Numbered from the stretch's first letter, positions 32,664 to 43,032 are shown. The stretch: 64,000 nt of DNA from Streptomyces lateritius (GCF_014649715.1 NZ_BMTO01000002.1:564471-628470), one strand, 5' to 3'. Made by a program: numbers and translations. Notes: generated from the sequence alone by a model not told the origin.

Positions 32664-33191
32664 ATGATCGAGACGACCGAAGACGACCGCCGCTTCCCGC
32701 CCGCGCTCGCCGAGGTGGCCCGTGTGGAGTTCGCGTACGCGGAGGGTGAGGGCGTCGATTTCGAGCCGTACGACGCCTTCGAGTCCGCCGGGGAGACTTC
32801 CGACTGGCTGCGGCACTGGACGGGGAACCACGAGCTCGATGGAGGGGCGTACCGGATCTTCGGGCAGGACGGGACCGGAGGGCTTGCCGCGGTCTGGTGT
32901 GTGAGGCCGGGGCGGGCGCTTGTCGAGCAGCCCGTGGTGTTCCTCGGGTCCGAGGGGGAGCGCGGAGTCGTCGCTGGGAACCTGTCCGACTTCCTCTGGG
33001 TGCTGGCCGACGGCTTCGGGCCCATGGAGGCCGCGCTGCACGTGGAGCGGGAGACACGTCCCGACCCTGCCCTGGGCACGCTCGCGGCGCGGTACGCCAC
33101 CACTCCGCGCCGGACCGCACAGGCGATCGTCGCCGAGGCTCAGGCCGAGTTCGCGTCGTTCTCCGACGACATCGACGCGCTCTGCCGCTGA
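32664..33191 (+). CDS. Conserved hypothetical protein (SMI1/KNR4-like?)
   Basis: A 175-residue soluble acidic protein. The middle reads YRIFGQDGTGGLAAVWCVRPG, then PVVFLGSEGERGVVAGNLSDFLWVLADGFGPMEAAL, a pattern reminiscent of SUKH/SMI1-KNR4 proteins (a 'fGsdGGG.. laa' turn and 'vfLGseGe ... la.nl.dFL..L'). Those often serve as immunity or adaptor proteins. The assignment is by flavour only. It stands alone, 142 bp after folE and convergent (3 bp apart) with the DUF3180 gene. Confidence 0.7.
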   Translation: MIETTEDDRRFPPALAEVARVEFAYAEGEGVDFEPYDAFESAGETSDWLRHWTGNHELDGGAYRIFGQDGTGGLAAVWCVRPGRALVEQPVVFLGSEGERGVVAGNLSDFLWVLADGFGPMEAALHVERETRPDPALGTLAARYATTPRRTAQAIVAEAQAEFASFSDDIDALCR

Positions 33192-33194
33192 GCC

Positions 33195-33680
33195 TCAGGC
33201 CGCCGGGGCCGTGCCCTTGCCGTTCTCCTCGTCCTCGGGGAGTTTGCAGACGCGCTCCAGGAAGAGGGCCGCCGCGATCACGCCGATGCCGGCCAGGACC
33301 GAGAAGCCGGCGTAGATCGCCTGGTCGCGGCGGGACGGAACGTCCAGGGAGCCGAGCAGGAAGACGCCGACGCCGCCGTACATGCCGGCGACCATGGCGG
33401 CGACCAGGGCACTGGCCTGACCGAAGACCACCGCGCGGGCCGCCATCAGCGGCTCCACGCCCTTCGCGCCCGGCCGGCGCTCGCGCTGGGCCTTGAGGCG
33501 GGATCGCAGCGAGAGGGCGGTCGCCGTCAGGACGACCGCGATCGCCGCCAGCACGACCGGCGCGGCCAGCGGGACGCTCGGCAGGGTGCCCACCGCGTCC
33601 CACAGCCGGGCCGCGCCCCAGGACAGGATCCCGGCGACGACGAACAGTCCGGCGAGCACCTTGAGCCGCAGTTGTTTCAC
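33195..33680 (-). CDS. DUF3180 membrane protein
   Basis: A 161-residue integral membrane protein with four hydrophobic segments (VLAGLFVVAGILSWGAARLW, VPLAAPVVLAAIAVVLTATAL, FGQASALVAAMVAGMYGGVGVFLLG, AIYAGFSVLAGIGVIAAALFL), matching the actinobacterial DUF3180 family. It is consistently found after folK in actinobacteria, as here (48 bp gap), yet has no known role. It starts MKQLRLKVLAG. Confidence 0.9.
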   Translation of the reverse strand: MKQLRLKVLAGLFVVAGILSWGAARLWDAVGTLPSVPLAAPVVLAAIAVVLTATALSLRSRLKAQRERRPGAKGVEPLMAARAVVFGQASALVAAMVAGMYGGVGVFLLGSLDVPSRRDQAIYAGFSVLAGIGVIAAALFLERVCKLPEDEENGKGTAPAA

Positions 33681-33728
33681 CGGGTGTCCTGTCCTTCGTC
33701 GTACGTGTCGGGTCTCCGAGACTAACGA

Positions 33729-34328
33729 CTACTCGGGCAGACGGAGTTCCAGGTCGGCGCGTGGCACGACTCCCTCGCGGCCGACCGCCGCGAGCAGGTC
33801 CGCGACCGTGCCGCGGCCCGGCAGCTGGGCCTCGGGGTCCACGTCGTGCCAGGGCGCCAGCACGAAGGCGCGCTGGTGGGCGCGCGGGTGGGGGAGCGTG
33901 AGGACGGGGTCGTCGGAGACCACATCGGCGTAGGCCACGATGTCGACGTCGATGGTCCTGGCCCCCCAGCGCTCCTCGCGGACCCGGTGGAAGGCCTCCT
34001 CGACCGCGTGCGCCCGCTCCAGCAGGGAGGAGGGCGGCAGGGTGGTCTTCACGAGGGCGACGGCGTTGAGGTACGCGGGCTGCGAGCCGGCCTCGACGCC
34101 CCAGGGCTCGGTCTCGTACACGCCGGAGACGGCCTTGACCCGGAGGCCGGGGGTGTCCTCCAGGGCGTCGACGGCGCCCTGGAGGGTCTCCAGGCGGTTG
34201 CCGAGGTTGGCCCCGAGGGCGATGACGGCCCACCTGGGGTTGGAGAGCGTCACGTCGGCGGCGTCGACGGCCTCGACGACGGCGGCCGGTACGGGCTGCA
34301 CGGTCGGGTCGCTGTGCGTGGCTTTCAC
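33729..34328 (-). CDS. folK: 2-amino-4-hydroxy-6-hydroxymethyldihydropteridine pyrophosphokinase
   Basis: A 199-residue HPPK: IALGANLGNRLETLQGAVDAL (substrate site), GVYETEPWGV and ERWGARTIDVDIVAY (metal-binding signature), then LPHPRAHQRAFVLAP. It pyrophosphorylates the pterin alcohol made by FolB. An extra 30 residues or so precede the catalytic domain. GTG 34328 overlaps the folB stop (GTGTGA), so the two are coupled. Confidence 0.95.
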   Translation of the reverse strand: MKATHSDPTVQPVPAAVVEAVDAADVTLSNPRWAVIALGANLGNRLETLQGAVDALEDTPGLRVKAVSGVYETEPWGVEAGSQPAYLNAVALVKTTLPPSSLLERAHAVEEAFHRVREERWGARTIDVDIVAYADVVSDDPVLTLPHPRAHQRAFVLAPWHDVDPEAQLPGRGTVADLLAAVGREGVVPRADLELRLPE

Positions 34329-34684
34329 ACTCGGCTCCGGGTGATGGTGATGGTCACGTCGTCGAAGGGGACCGTGATGGGCGCGTCCGGCTTGTGGACG
34401 ACGACCTCGACCTCCTGGACGCCGGCGTGCTTGAGGCACTGCTGGGCGATCCGCTCGGCGAGCGTCTCGATCAGGTCCACGGGCTCGCCCTGGACCACGT
34501 CGACGACTTCCTCGGCGACGACTCCGTAGTGCACGGTCTTCGTCAGGTCGTCGTCGGCGGCCGCGGGGCGGGTGTCCAGGCCGAGGACGAGGTCCACGAT
34601 GAAGGTCTGGCCTTCCTCGCGCTCCTTGGGGAAGACGCCGTGGTGTCCTCGGGCCTTGAGGCCGCGCAGCGCGACACGATCCAC
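34325..34684 (-). CDS. folB: Dihydroneopterin aldolase
   Basis: A 119-residue DHNA: VDRVALRGLKARGHHGVFPKER (the catalytic glutamate region), VHYGVVAEEV, LIETLAERIAQQCL and the catalytic lysine segment VVVHKPDAPI. It releases glycolaldehyde from 7,8-dihydroneopterin. GTG 34684 has aggag 8 bp upstream; upstream in-frame codons are non-coding. It is followed immediately by folK. Confidence 0.95.
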   Translation of the reverse strand: MDRVALRGLKARGHHGVFPKEREEGQTFIVDLVLGLDTRPAAADDDLTKTVHYGVVAEEVVDVVQGEPVDLIETLAERIAQQCLKHAGVQEVEVVVHKPDAPITVPFDDVTITITRSRV

Positions 34685-34885
34685 GCGAATCACTCCTGCT
34701 GTCGTAGTTCTTGTGAGCACGCAGCCGGGTGCGGTCGGCGTCGTTGCCCACATCGAATCTACCTGCGGGCACCGACAACACGTGCCCACGAGGGCGGGAG
34801 GCGAGGCCACAGGCACTGGGCGTGGCCCCTACCCCGGGTCGCGTGATCCAACCCCCCGGGCCACCCGAAAGGGCCAGGGATCCCG

Positions 34886-35344
34886 TCAGGCGCCGGGCTC
34901 CTCGTCCTCCTCCTCTTCCGATTCGGTGAGGACGGGGGAGCCGTGGTGGGACCAGATCCGCCATCCCTCCGATGTGCGCCGGAACACATTCGTGGCGACG
35001 ACCAGCTGGCCCACGAGCGGGCCGAGCTCGGCCCCGTCCTCGGCCGGCCCGCCGCTGAGGATGTTCTCGGTGCAGGTGACGACGGCCACGTCGCCGGCGA
35101 GGGAGACCTTCACGTCGGTGAGGAAGAACTGGATGTACTCGGTGTTCGCCATGATCAGGGCGTACGACCGGAGGACCTCGCCGCGGCCGGAGAGCACCGG
35201 CCAGCCGGGGTGGACGCAGGAGATCGGGGTCGCGCCGTCGTCGAGCCAGAGGTCGGAGACCTCCTCGAAGTCGCCGCGCTCCATCGCCTCGTAGAAGGCG
35301 GTGTTGGCGGCCTCGACCGCCTCGGTGTCGGTCTGGGGGGTCAC
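34886..35344 (-). CDS. NTF2/SnoaL-like protein in the folate cluster
   Basis: A 152-residue NTF2-fold (SnoaL-like) protein: VEAANTAFYEAMERGDFEEVSDLW, CVHPGWPVLSGRGEVLRSYA, then TNVFRRTSEGWRIWSHHGSPV, with an acidic tail (ESEEEEDEE). GTG 35344 overlaps the folP stop (GTGA), so it is translated with FolP. Position between folP and folB in an otherwise purely folate cluster suggests a linked function, but NTF2 folds serve many roles and the pocket residues do not identify a reaction. Some relatives with this FYEAMERGD pattern are ketosteroid-isomerase-like. Confidence 0.88.
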   Translation of the reverse strand: MTPQTDTEAVEAANTAFYEAMERGDFEEVSDLWLDDGATPISCVHPGWPVLSGRGEVLRSYALIMANTEYIQFFLTDVKVSLAGDVAVVTCTENILSGGPAEDGAELGPLVGQLVVATNVFRRTSEGWRIWSHHGSPVLTESEEEEDEEPGA

Positions 35345-36201
35345 GCGGCTCCCTCGACGGCTCGGGCGACCCGTACGGCGTCGGCGGTGGCTCTGACCTC
35401 GTGGACGCGGACGGCCCAGGCGCCTTCGTGGGCGGCGATGGCGGAGACGGCGGCGGTGGCCGCGTCGCGTTCGCGGGCGGGCGGCGGGGCGGCGCCCTCG
35501 CGGGCCAGGACGTGGCCGAGGAAGCGTTTGCGGGAGGCGGCCACGAGCAGCGGCCTGCCGAGCTCGCGCAGGTCGGCGAGGTGGGCGACGAGGGCCAGGT
35601 CGTGCGGGGCGTGCTTGGCGAAGCCGAGGCCGGGGTCGATGACGATGCGCTCGGGTGCGACGCCGCCCTCGACGACGGCCTCCATACGGCGGCGCAGTTC
35701 GGTGACGACCTCGCCGACGACGTCGTCGTAGACGGCGAGGCTGTTCATGTCCTGGCTGAAGCCACGCCAGTGCATGACGACGAAGGGGACCTCGGCGGCG
35801 GCGACGGCGGGGACCATCTCGGGGTCGGCGAGGCCGCCGCTGACGTCGTTCACCAGGCTGGCGCCCGCGGCCACGGCCGCGTGGGCGACGGAGGCGCGCA
35901 TGGTGTCGACGGAGACGGTGACGCCCTCGGCGGCGAGGCCGCGGACGACGGGGACGACCCGGCGCAGCTCCTCGGCCTCGTCGACGCGGCTGGCGCCGGG
36001 CCGGGTCGACTCGCCGCCGACGTCGACGAGGTCGGCGCCCTCGGCGACCAGGTCGAGTCCGTGCTTGACCGCGGCCGTGGTGTCGAACCAGCGGCCGCCG
36101 TCGGAGAAGGAGTCCGGCGTCACGTTGACGACGCCCATGACCGCACAGCGGTCCCACTCCGGCAGGCCCCAGGCCGTGCCCCGTCCGCTCAACGTACTCA
36201 T
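35341..36201 (-). CDS. folP: Dihydropteroate synthase
   Basis: A 286-residue DHPS: pterin-site motif MGVVNVTPDSFSDGGRW (22-38), VDVGGESTRPGA, SVDTMRASVA, LVNDVSGG and the C-terminal PLLVAASRKRFLG. It joins para-aminobenzoate to the pterin pyrophosphate and is the target of sulfonamides. All signature residues are present, so it is likely active. First gene of the leftward folP-NTF2-folB-folK-DUF3180 cluster. Confidence 0.96.
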   Translation of the reverse strand: MSTLSGRGTAWGLPEWDRCAVMGVVNVTPDSFSDGGRWFDTTAAVKHGLDLVAEGADLVDVGGESTRPGASRVDEAEELRRVVPVVRGLAAEGVTVSVDTMRASVAHAAVAAGASLVNDVSGGLADPEMVPAVAAAEVPFVVMHWRGFSQDMNSLAVYDDVVGEVVTELRRRMEAVVEGGVAPERIVIDPGLGFAKHAPHDLALVAHLADLRELGRPLLVAASRKRFLGHVLAREGAAPPPARERDAATAAVSAIAAHEGAWAVRVHEVRATADAVRVARAVEGAA

Positions 36202-36263
36202 ATGCCCAGCCTAGGGGGTGGCTTGCCGATCCTGCCGGGCCCGGAGGGCGTCAGGCTGCGCGG

Positions 36264-38096
36264 TCAGGCGGCGCGGACCTCGTGGTTGTCACCGGTGCGG
36301 CCGATGTGGGCGCAGTCGCGGGCGGCAGCCGTGCTGCGGCGGCGGGCGAAGGGGCGAGGCAGCTCGAGGTTCACGAAGCCCTCGGCCTGCATGGCGGCGA
36401 AGCCGATGCGGGGCAGGTCGCGGCTCTTGCGGTAGACGACGAAGCGGGGTTCCCAGCGGGGCCGGAACTTGGCGTTGAACTTGTAGAGCGACTCGATCTG
36501 GAACCAGCGGGAGAGGAAGACGAGCAGTCCGCGCCAGAGTCGCAGGACGGGGCCGGCGCCGATCTTCTCGCCGCGGGCGAGGGCCGCGCGGAACATGGCG
36601 AAGTTGAGGGAGACGCGCTCGATGCCGAGCCGGGGGGACTCCTGGAGGGCGGCGACGATGAGCAGCTCGTTCATGCCGGGGTCGGCGGAGCGGTCGCGGC
36701 GCATCAGTTCCAGGGACATGCCGTCCATGCCCCAGGGCACGAAGTGGATGATCGCCTTCAGGTCGCCGTACGGCGAGTCGGGATCGTCCTTGTGGGCGGT
36801 CGCTATGACCGCTTCCCCGTCGCCGGGGTCGCCGATCCGGCCCAGGGCCATCGAGAAGCCGCGTTCGGTGTCGGTGCCGCGCCAGTCGGCGGCGGCCCGC
36901 CGGACGCGTTCGAGCTCACCGTCGGAGAGGTCGCGGACGCGCCGGACCTTGGTGGTGTAACCGTTGCGTTCGATCCGCTTCACCATCTGGCGCACGTTGC
37001 GCATCGCGCGCCCGGAGAGGGAGAAATCCGCGACGTCCACCACCGCCTCGTCGCCGAGTTCGAGGGCGTCGAGGCCGGTCTCGCGGGTCCAGACCTCGCC
37101 GCCGGTCTCGGAGCAGCCCATGACGGCGGGGGTCCAGGAGTGGGCCTTGGCCTCGTCCATGAAGCGTTCGATGGCGCCGGGCCACGCCTCGACGTCGCCG
37201 ATGGGGTCGCCGCTGGCGAGCATGACGCCGGAGACGACGCGGTAGCAGACGGCGGCCTTGCCGCTGGGGGAGAAGACGACGCCCTTGTCGCGGCGGAGTG
37301 CGAAGTGGCCGAGGGAGTCGCGGCCACCGTGCTTGTCGAGCAGGGCGCGCAGTCGGGTCTCGTCGTCCTCGGTGAGCCGGGCGGCCGGGTGTTCGGGGCG
37401 GAAGGCCAGGTAGATGGTGGTGAGGGCGGTGAGCATGCCGAGGGCGCCGAGGGAGTAGCCCACGGTCCAGTCGACGTTGCCGGTGTAGCCGACGGGGCCT
37501 TCGAAGCCGAAGAGGCCGTAGAGGACGTGCTCGAGTCGGTCGGTGAGGCTGGGGTTGCCGATGACGCGTCGGGGGTGGGCGCTGACGACGACGAGGCCGA
37601 GGGCGATGGATCCGGCGCCCATGACGACGAAGTTGGCGAGCGCCTTCCAGCGGCTGCGGGGGTCGGGCAGGGCGGCGAACTCGCCGCGGTGGCGCAGCAG
37701 CAGGGCGAGGAGGGCCAGGGAGAGCAGGGCGCCGAGGACGGAGTGGCGCCAGACGAACTGGGCGGCGGCGCCGAGCGGCAGCAGGATGACGGCGGCACGC
37801 CAGGCGCGGCGCTTGTGGCGCTTGAGGCCGTGGGCGAGGAGCAGCAGCAGGACTCCGGCGCTGAGGGAGAGGGCGGCGGAGAGGGGGCCCAGCGTTCCGG
37901 GCAGGACTTCGGCGACCGCGTGCATGCGGCTGGCGCGGAAGCGGGGGAAGACGCCCGCCGCGATGTCGATCAGGCCGATGAGCGTGCAGGCCGTGCCGAC
38001 GAGGGAGGGGACCTTCTCGGGGCGAGGACCGCGCAGAATCCGGCGTACCCGATCCGGAACCGATCGTGATTTGTCCCCATCTACCGTGACAGACAT
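36264..38096 (-). CDS. MprF-like aminoacyl-phosphatidylglycerol synthase (DUF2156)
   Basis: A 610-residue protein with about six to seven TM segments in the first 230 residues (SLVGTACTLIGLIDIAAGVF, LSAALSLSAGVLLLLLAHGL, AVILLPLGAAAQFVW, LANFVVMGAGSIALGLVVV, VGYSLGALGMLTALTTIYLAF). A C-terminal DUF2156 GNAT-like domain follows (PSGKAAVCYRVVSGVMLASGDPIGD, FSLSGRAMRNVRQMVKRIE, LVFLSRWFQIESLYKFNAKF, PRWEPRFVVY). This domain transfers an amino acid, commonly lysine, from tRNA to phosphatidylglycerol. No lysyl-tRNA synthetase domain is fused. ATG 38096 starts MSVTVDGDKSR. It is divergent from a membrane esterase 165 bp away. Confidence 0.9.
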   Translation of the reverse strand: MSVTVDGDKSRSVPDRVRRILRGPRPEKVPSLVGTACTLIGLIDIAAGVFPRFRASRMHAVAEVLPGTLGPLSAALSLSAGVLLLLLAHGLKRHKRRAWRAAVILLPLGAAAQFVWRHSVLGALLSLALLALLLRHRGEFAALPDPRSRWKALANFVVMGAGSIALGLVVVSAHPRRVIGNPSLTDRLEHVLYGLFGFEGPVGYTGNVDWTVGYSLGALGMLTALTTIYLAFRPEHPAARLTEDDETRLRALLDKHGGRDSLGHFALRRDKGVVFSPSGKAAVCYRVVSGVMLASGDPIGDVEAWPGAIERFMDEAKAHSWTPAVMGCSETGGEVWTRETGLDALELGDEAVVDVADFSLSGRAMRNVRQMVKRIERNGYTTKVRRVRDLSDGELERVRRAAADWRGTDTERGFSMALGRIGDPGDGEAVIATAHKDDPDSPYGDLKAIIHFVPWGMDGMSLELMRRDRSADPGMNELLIVAALQESPRLGIERVSLNFAMFRAALARGEKIGAGPVLRLWRGLLVFLSRWFQIESLYKFNAKFRPRWEPRFVVYRKSRDLPRIGFAAMQAEGFVNLELPRPFARRRSTAAARDCAHIGRTGDNHEVRAA

Positions 38097-38261
38097 CGCT
38101 TCCCGTACTTCCCGTGATCCGCGAGAGATTGGTGGTCCGGCGGCCACGCGGTGGTCAGGGGCGGGCCGGGCCGGAGGTTTTGCTCCCTCTAGGACGGCTC
38201 CGCGGGGAAGCGGGTTCACTCGCTCACACGAAATTCTCAAGGAAGAAAGCTCGGACGACTC

Positions 38262-39360
38262 ATGGGTCTCACCAGCAACAATGTCCTGGGCCTTGCCGTC
38301 ACGCTGGCCGTGGTGCTGTTCGCCGCCACGATCTGGCTCTGGCCGCGGCTCGCCCGCGGTGGCTGGCGGGCGATTGTGGGCCGGATCGGGCTGCTGCTCG
38401 CGACGCAGCTCGCGCTGTTCGCCTCGGTGGGGCTCGCGGCGAACAACTCGTTCCTCTTCTACGGTTCCTGGGCCGACCTCTTCGGCCAGGAGCAGGACCT
38501 CGGGGTGGTCGTGGACCACTCGGCGGGTTCGAAGGACATCAAGGTCGTCGGTACGCAGGCGCTGGACGTGCCCGGCGGCGGCCGTCCCTCGGTCGGCGGA
38601 CAGATCCAGAAGATCGTCGTCGCCGGCGAGAAGTCGAAGATCGACTCCCCGGCGTACGTCTATCTGCCGCCGGAGTACTTCCAGGAGAAGTACGCGAAGA
38701 GCACCTTCCCGGCCTCGGTGGTCCTGACCGGCTACCCGGGGACGGCGGAGAACCTGCTCAAGGGGCTGAAGTACCCCAAGACGGCCTTCCTGCAGGCCAA
38801 GGCGGGGAAGATGCGGCCGATGATCCTGGTGATGCTGCGCCCGACGGTGGCGCCGCCCCGGGACACCGAGTGCGTGAACGTCCCCGGCGGCCCGCAGACG
38901 GAGACCTTCTTCGCGGAGGACCTGCCGAAGGCGGTCTCGGAGACGTACCGGGTGGGGACGAAGGCGCGGAACTGGGGGTTCATGGGGAACTCGACCGGGG
39001 GTTACTGCGCGCTGAAGATCGCCCTGCACCACCCGGACCGGTTCGCGGCGGGGGCGGGCTTCTCGGCGTACTACAAGGCGGCGGAGGACGTGACCACCGG
39101 TGACCTCTTCCACGGGGACGGCGCCGCGCGCAAGCGGGCGGACCTGCTGTGGAGCCTGGACCACGCGCCGCAGGGCGCGTCGTCCTTCCTGGTGACGACG
39201 TCGAAGAAGGGCGAGGGGAACCTCAAGGGGACCCTCGACTTCATCAAGAAGGTGAAGGCCCCGGCGCGGGTCTCCTCGATCACCCTCGACAGCGGCGGTC
39301 ACAACTTCAACACCTGGAACCGGGAGATCCCGCCGGGCCTGGTGTGGATGAGCGGGCGGC

Positions 39361-39374
<14 letters not shown>
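38262..39374 (+). CDS. Membrane-anchored esterase (esterase D/mycolyltransferase fold)
   Basis: A 370-residue alpha/beta hydrolase with two N-terminal TM segments (LGLAVTLAVVLFAATIWLW and GRIGLLLATQLALFASVGLAA), placing the enzyme outside the membrane. The nucleophile is S244 in GFMGNSTGGYCALKIAL; SLDHAPQGASSFLV supplies the acid region and DSGGHNFNTW the histidine. The fold is of the esterase D/antigen-85 type, but no mycolic acids exist in Streptomyces. Divergent pairing with the MprF-like synthase suggests it may hydrolyse aminoacyl-phosphatidylglycerol or related lipids. It overlaps the convergent ABC ATPase gene by 14 bp at its end. Confidence 0.88.
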
Positions 39375-40512
<1,138 letters not shown>

Positions 40513-40645
40513 TCTGGCTCCTGGCGACGGGGCGCGTGTGAAAGGCGTGTTGCCGCATCGTGGCGGTCCTCGGTGATTGTCGGTGGCGGGGGTTAGGGTC
40601 GCCACACATACGTTCGGAAGTACGGGCGCCCCGGGAGGAGGGCAC

Positions 40646-41332
40646 ATGAGCGCGGCGAACTGCCTGGTGACGAACGACTGGATCTGTGGTGAGTATCTGC
40701 GTACCCGTAGCGAGGAGTTGACCGACGCGACGGTCCAGCACGTCGGGATCACCGTCGTCTCGGTGCTGATCGGGCTCGCCGTCGCCTTCCCGCTGGCGCT
40801 GCTGGTACGGGCCCGGCCGAGGCTCGCAGGACCGGTGCTCGGGCTGACGACCCTGCTCTACACGATCCCGTCGCTGGCCATGTTCTCGCTGCTGCTGCCG
40901 TTCTTCGGCCTCTCGGCGGCGCTGGTGGTCACCGGCCTCGTGCTGTACTCGCTCACGATTCTGGTGCGGAACATCCTGGCCGGCCTGGACGCGGTGCCGG
41001 CCGAGGCGCGGGAGGCCGCGCGCGGGATGGGATACGGCCCGGCCCGGCTGCTGTGGGAGGTCGAACTCCCCTTGGCCCTGCCCGCCCTGATGGCCGGGAT
41101 ACGGATGGCGACGGTCTCCACCGTCGCCCTGACGACGGTCGGATCGATCATCGGACGCGGCGGCCTCGGGAACCTGATCGAGGACGCGCTGCCGACCTTC
41201 TTCAAGGCGCAGGTGCTTGCCGCCTCGGTGCTGTGCGTGCTCCTGGCGGTCGTCGCGGACTTGCTTCTCCTCGGTGTGCAGCGGCTGCTCACGCCGTGGA
41301 CCCGCATACGGACCGGGCCGGGAGGCGGGTGA
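40646..41332 (+). CDS. Osmoprotectant ABC transporter permease 1 (OpuCB type)
   Basis: A 228-residue permease with five to six TM segments. The ABC inner-membrane EAA loop is EAREAARGMGYGPARLLWEVELPLALPALMAGIR, and SIIGRGGLGNLIEDAL is typical of glycine-betaine permeases. ATG 40646 has gaggaggg upstream. The next permease starts 1 bp after its stop codon. Works with the ATPase at 39361-40512. Confidence 0.92.
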   Translation: MSAANCLVTNDWICGEYLRTRSEELTDATVQHVGITVVSVLIGLAVAFPLALLVRARPRLAGPVLGLTTLLYTIPSLAMFSLLLPFFGLSAALVVTGLVLYSLTILVRNILAGLDAVPAEAREAARGMGYGPARLLWEVELPLALPALMAGIRMATVSTVALTTVGSIIGRGGLGNLIEDALPTFFKAQVLAASVLCVLLAVVADLLLLGVQRLLTPWTRIRTGPGGG

Positions 41333-41333
41333 C

Positions 41334-42002
41334 ATGGGGATCGTGACGGACGCCTGGAGCTGGCTGACCACCGGCGCCAACTGGGAGGGTGACGGCGGGA
41401 TCGGGAGCCGGCTCGCCGAGCACGTCTACGTGAGCGGGGCCGCGCTTCTCCTCGCCTGCGCCGTCGCGCTGCCGCTGGGGCTGTGGCTCGGACATCTCGG
41501 CAAGGGCGGCGCGACCGCCGTCAACCTCTCCAACGCGGGACGGGCGGTCCCCGTCTTCGCGGTCCTGGCGCTGTTCATGGTGTCGCCGCTGCGCAACGCC
41601 GGCTACGTCCCGACGGTGATCGCGCTGGTGCTCTTCGCGGTGCCGCCGCTGCTCACCAACGCGTACGTGGGGATGCGCGAGGTGGACCGGGCGGTGGTGG
41701 AGGCCGCGCGGGGGATGGGAATGTCGGGCGGCCAGGTCTTCCGGAGGGTCGAGCTGCCGCTCGCCCGCCCGCTCGTCATGACCGGACTGCGCTCGGCCGC
41801 CGTCCAGGTGGTCGCCACCGCGACGATCGCCGCGATGGTCGGGCAGGGCGGCCTCGGCCGGATCATCACCGCCGGGTTCAACACGTACAACACCCCGCAG
41901 GTGGTCGCGGGAGCGCTGCTCGTCGCGCTGCTGGCCCTCACGGTGGAGGCCGTGCTGGTGGGGGCCGACCGGTTGCTCGGCCGGCGCGCGGGAAACGGCT
42001 GA
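41334..42002 (+). CDS. Osmoprotectant ABC transporter permease 2 (OpuCD type)
   Basis: A 222-residue permease paralogous to the previous gene. The EAA loop reads EAARGMGMSGGQVFRRVELPLARPLVMTGLRSA and MVGQGGLGRIITAGFNTYNTPQVVAGALL follows. Five TM segments are visible. ATG 41334 (MGIVTDAWSWL) lies 1 bp after the previous stop. A run of 12-bp tandem repeats covers its stop codon and the gap to the binding-protein gene. Confidence 0.92.
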   Translation: MGIVTDAWSWLTTGANWEGDGGIGSRLAEHVYVSGAALLLACAVALPLGLWLGHLGKGGATAVNLSNAGRAVPVFAVLALFMVSPLRNAGYVPTVIALVLFAVPPLLTNAYVGMREVDRAVVEAARGMGMSGGQVFRRVELPLARPLVMTGLRSAAVQVVATATIAAMVGQGGLGRIITAGFNTYNTPQVVAGALLVALLALTVEAVLVGADRLLGRRAGNG

Positions 42003-42050
42003 ACGACCGGCTGAACGACCGACGGAACGACCGATCGACCGAACGACTGG
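41999..42050. repeat. 12-bp tandem repeats before the binding-protein gene
   Basis: ctgaacgaccgg, ctgaacgaccga and cggaacgaccga follow each other from 41999, with a fourth degenerate unit (tcgaccgaacgactgg). The first unit includes the stop codon of permease 2. The array fills the gap up to the Shine-Dalgarno of the binding-protein gene. Confidence 0.8.
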
Positions 42051-42063
42051 GATGGGTGATCTC

Positions 42064-43032
42064 GTGAGCAGGATCTCGCGTATCGCGGGTGCGGTACTGG
42101 GCATGGCGGCGCTGACCGTGTCCCTCGCCGCGTGCGGCGGCGACAGCCTGGAGGAGGGCAGGGCGGGCGGCACGTCGGGTCCCGGGAAGGGTTCGTTGGT
42201 CGTGGGCGCGGCGGCGTTCACGGAGTCCAAGGTGCTCGCGGAGCTCTACGCACAGGTGCTGAACGACGCCGGATACTCCGCGACCGTCACCACGGTGAAG
42301 AACCGCGAGTTGTACGAACCCTCGCTGGAGAAGGGCGAGATCGACGTCGTACCGGAATACGCGGCGACCATCGCGGAATTCCTCAATGCCAAGGTGAACG
42401 GTCCGAAGGCGCCCGAGGAGAAGCCGGTCGCCTCCGGTGACGCCGCCGCCACGGTGGAGGCGTTGAAGAAGCTCGCCGAGCCACGCGGACTGAAGGTGCT
42501 CGCGGTCGGCGAGGCCGTCGACCAGAACGCCTTCGCGGTGTCGAAGGAATTCGCCGAGAAGAACAAGCTGAAGACGCTTTCCGATCTCGGTCGCGCCAAG
42601 CTGAAGGTGAAGATCGCGGCCGGGGACGAATGCGAGATACGGCCGTTCTGCGCCCCGGGCCTGAAGGAGACCTACGGCATCGACGTGACCGGGATCGACC
42701 CCAAGGGCGTCGGGACGCCGCAGTCCAAGCAGGCGGTCAAGGACGGCGTGGACCAGCTGGTGCTGACCACCACGACGGACGCGACCGTCGAGAGCTTCGG
42801 ACTCGTCTTCCTCGACGACGACAAGAAGCTGCAGAACGCCGACAATGTGCTGCCGGTCGTCAATGCGAAGGACGCCGGAGCACCGGAGATCGCCGCCGCT
42901 CTCGACAAGATCACAAAGGTGCTGACGACGGCCGATCTCGCCGAACTGAACCGCAAGGTGGACGCCGAGCGGGCGAAGCCGGCGGACGTCGCGAAGGCCT
43001 ATCTGGAGTCGAAGGGGCTGGTCAAGAAGTAG
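42064..43032 (+). CDS. Osmoprotectant-binding lipoprotein (OpuCC/ProX type)
   Basis: A 322-residue lipoprotein. The signal peptide ends in a lipobox, SLAAC, with C24 as the lipidated residue. The mature part is a type II binding protein of the OpuAC/QAT family (GAAAFTESKVLAELYAQVLNDAGY, EKGEIDVVPEYAATIAEFLN, GDECEIRPFCAPGLKETYGI), which captures choline, betaine or other quaternary amines. I use GTG 42064 (MSRISRIAG) over the ATG 12 bp upstream because the latter overlaps the best Shine-Dalgarno (gggatgggtgat). Last gene of the OpuC set. Confidence 0.92.
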   Translation: MSRISRIAGAVLGMAALTVSLAACGGDSLEEGRAGGTSGPGKGSLVVGAAAFTESKVLAELYAQVLNDAGYSATVTTVKNRELYEPSLEKGEIDVVPEYAATIAEFLNAKVNGPKAPEEKPVASGDAAATVEALKKLAEPRGLKVLAVGEAVDQNAFAVSKEFAEKNKLKTLSDLGRAKLKVKIAAGDECEIRPFCAPGLKETYGIDVTGIDPKGVGTPQSKQAVKDGVDQLVLTTTTDATVESFGLVFLDDDKKLQNADNVLPVVNAKDAGAPEIAAALDKITKVLTTADLAELNRKVDAERAKPADVAKAYLESKGLVKK

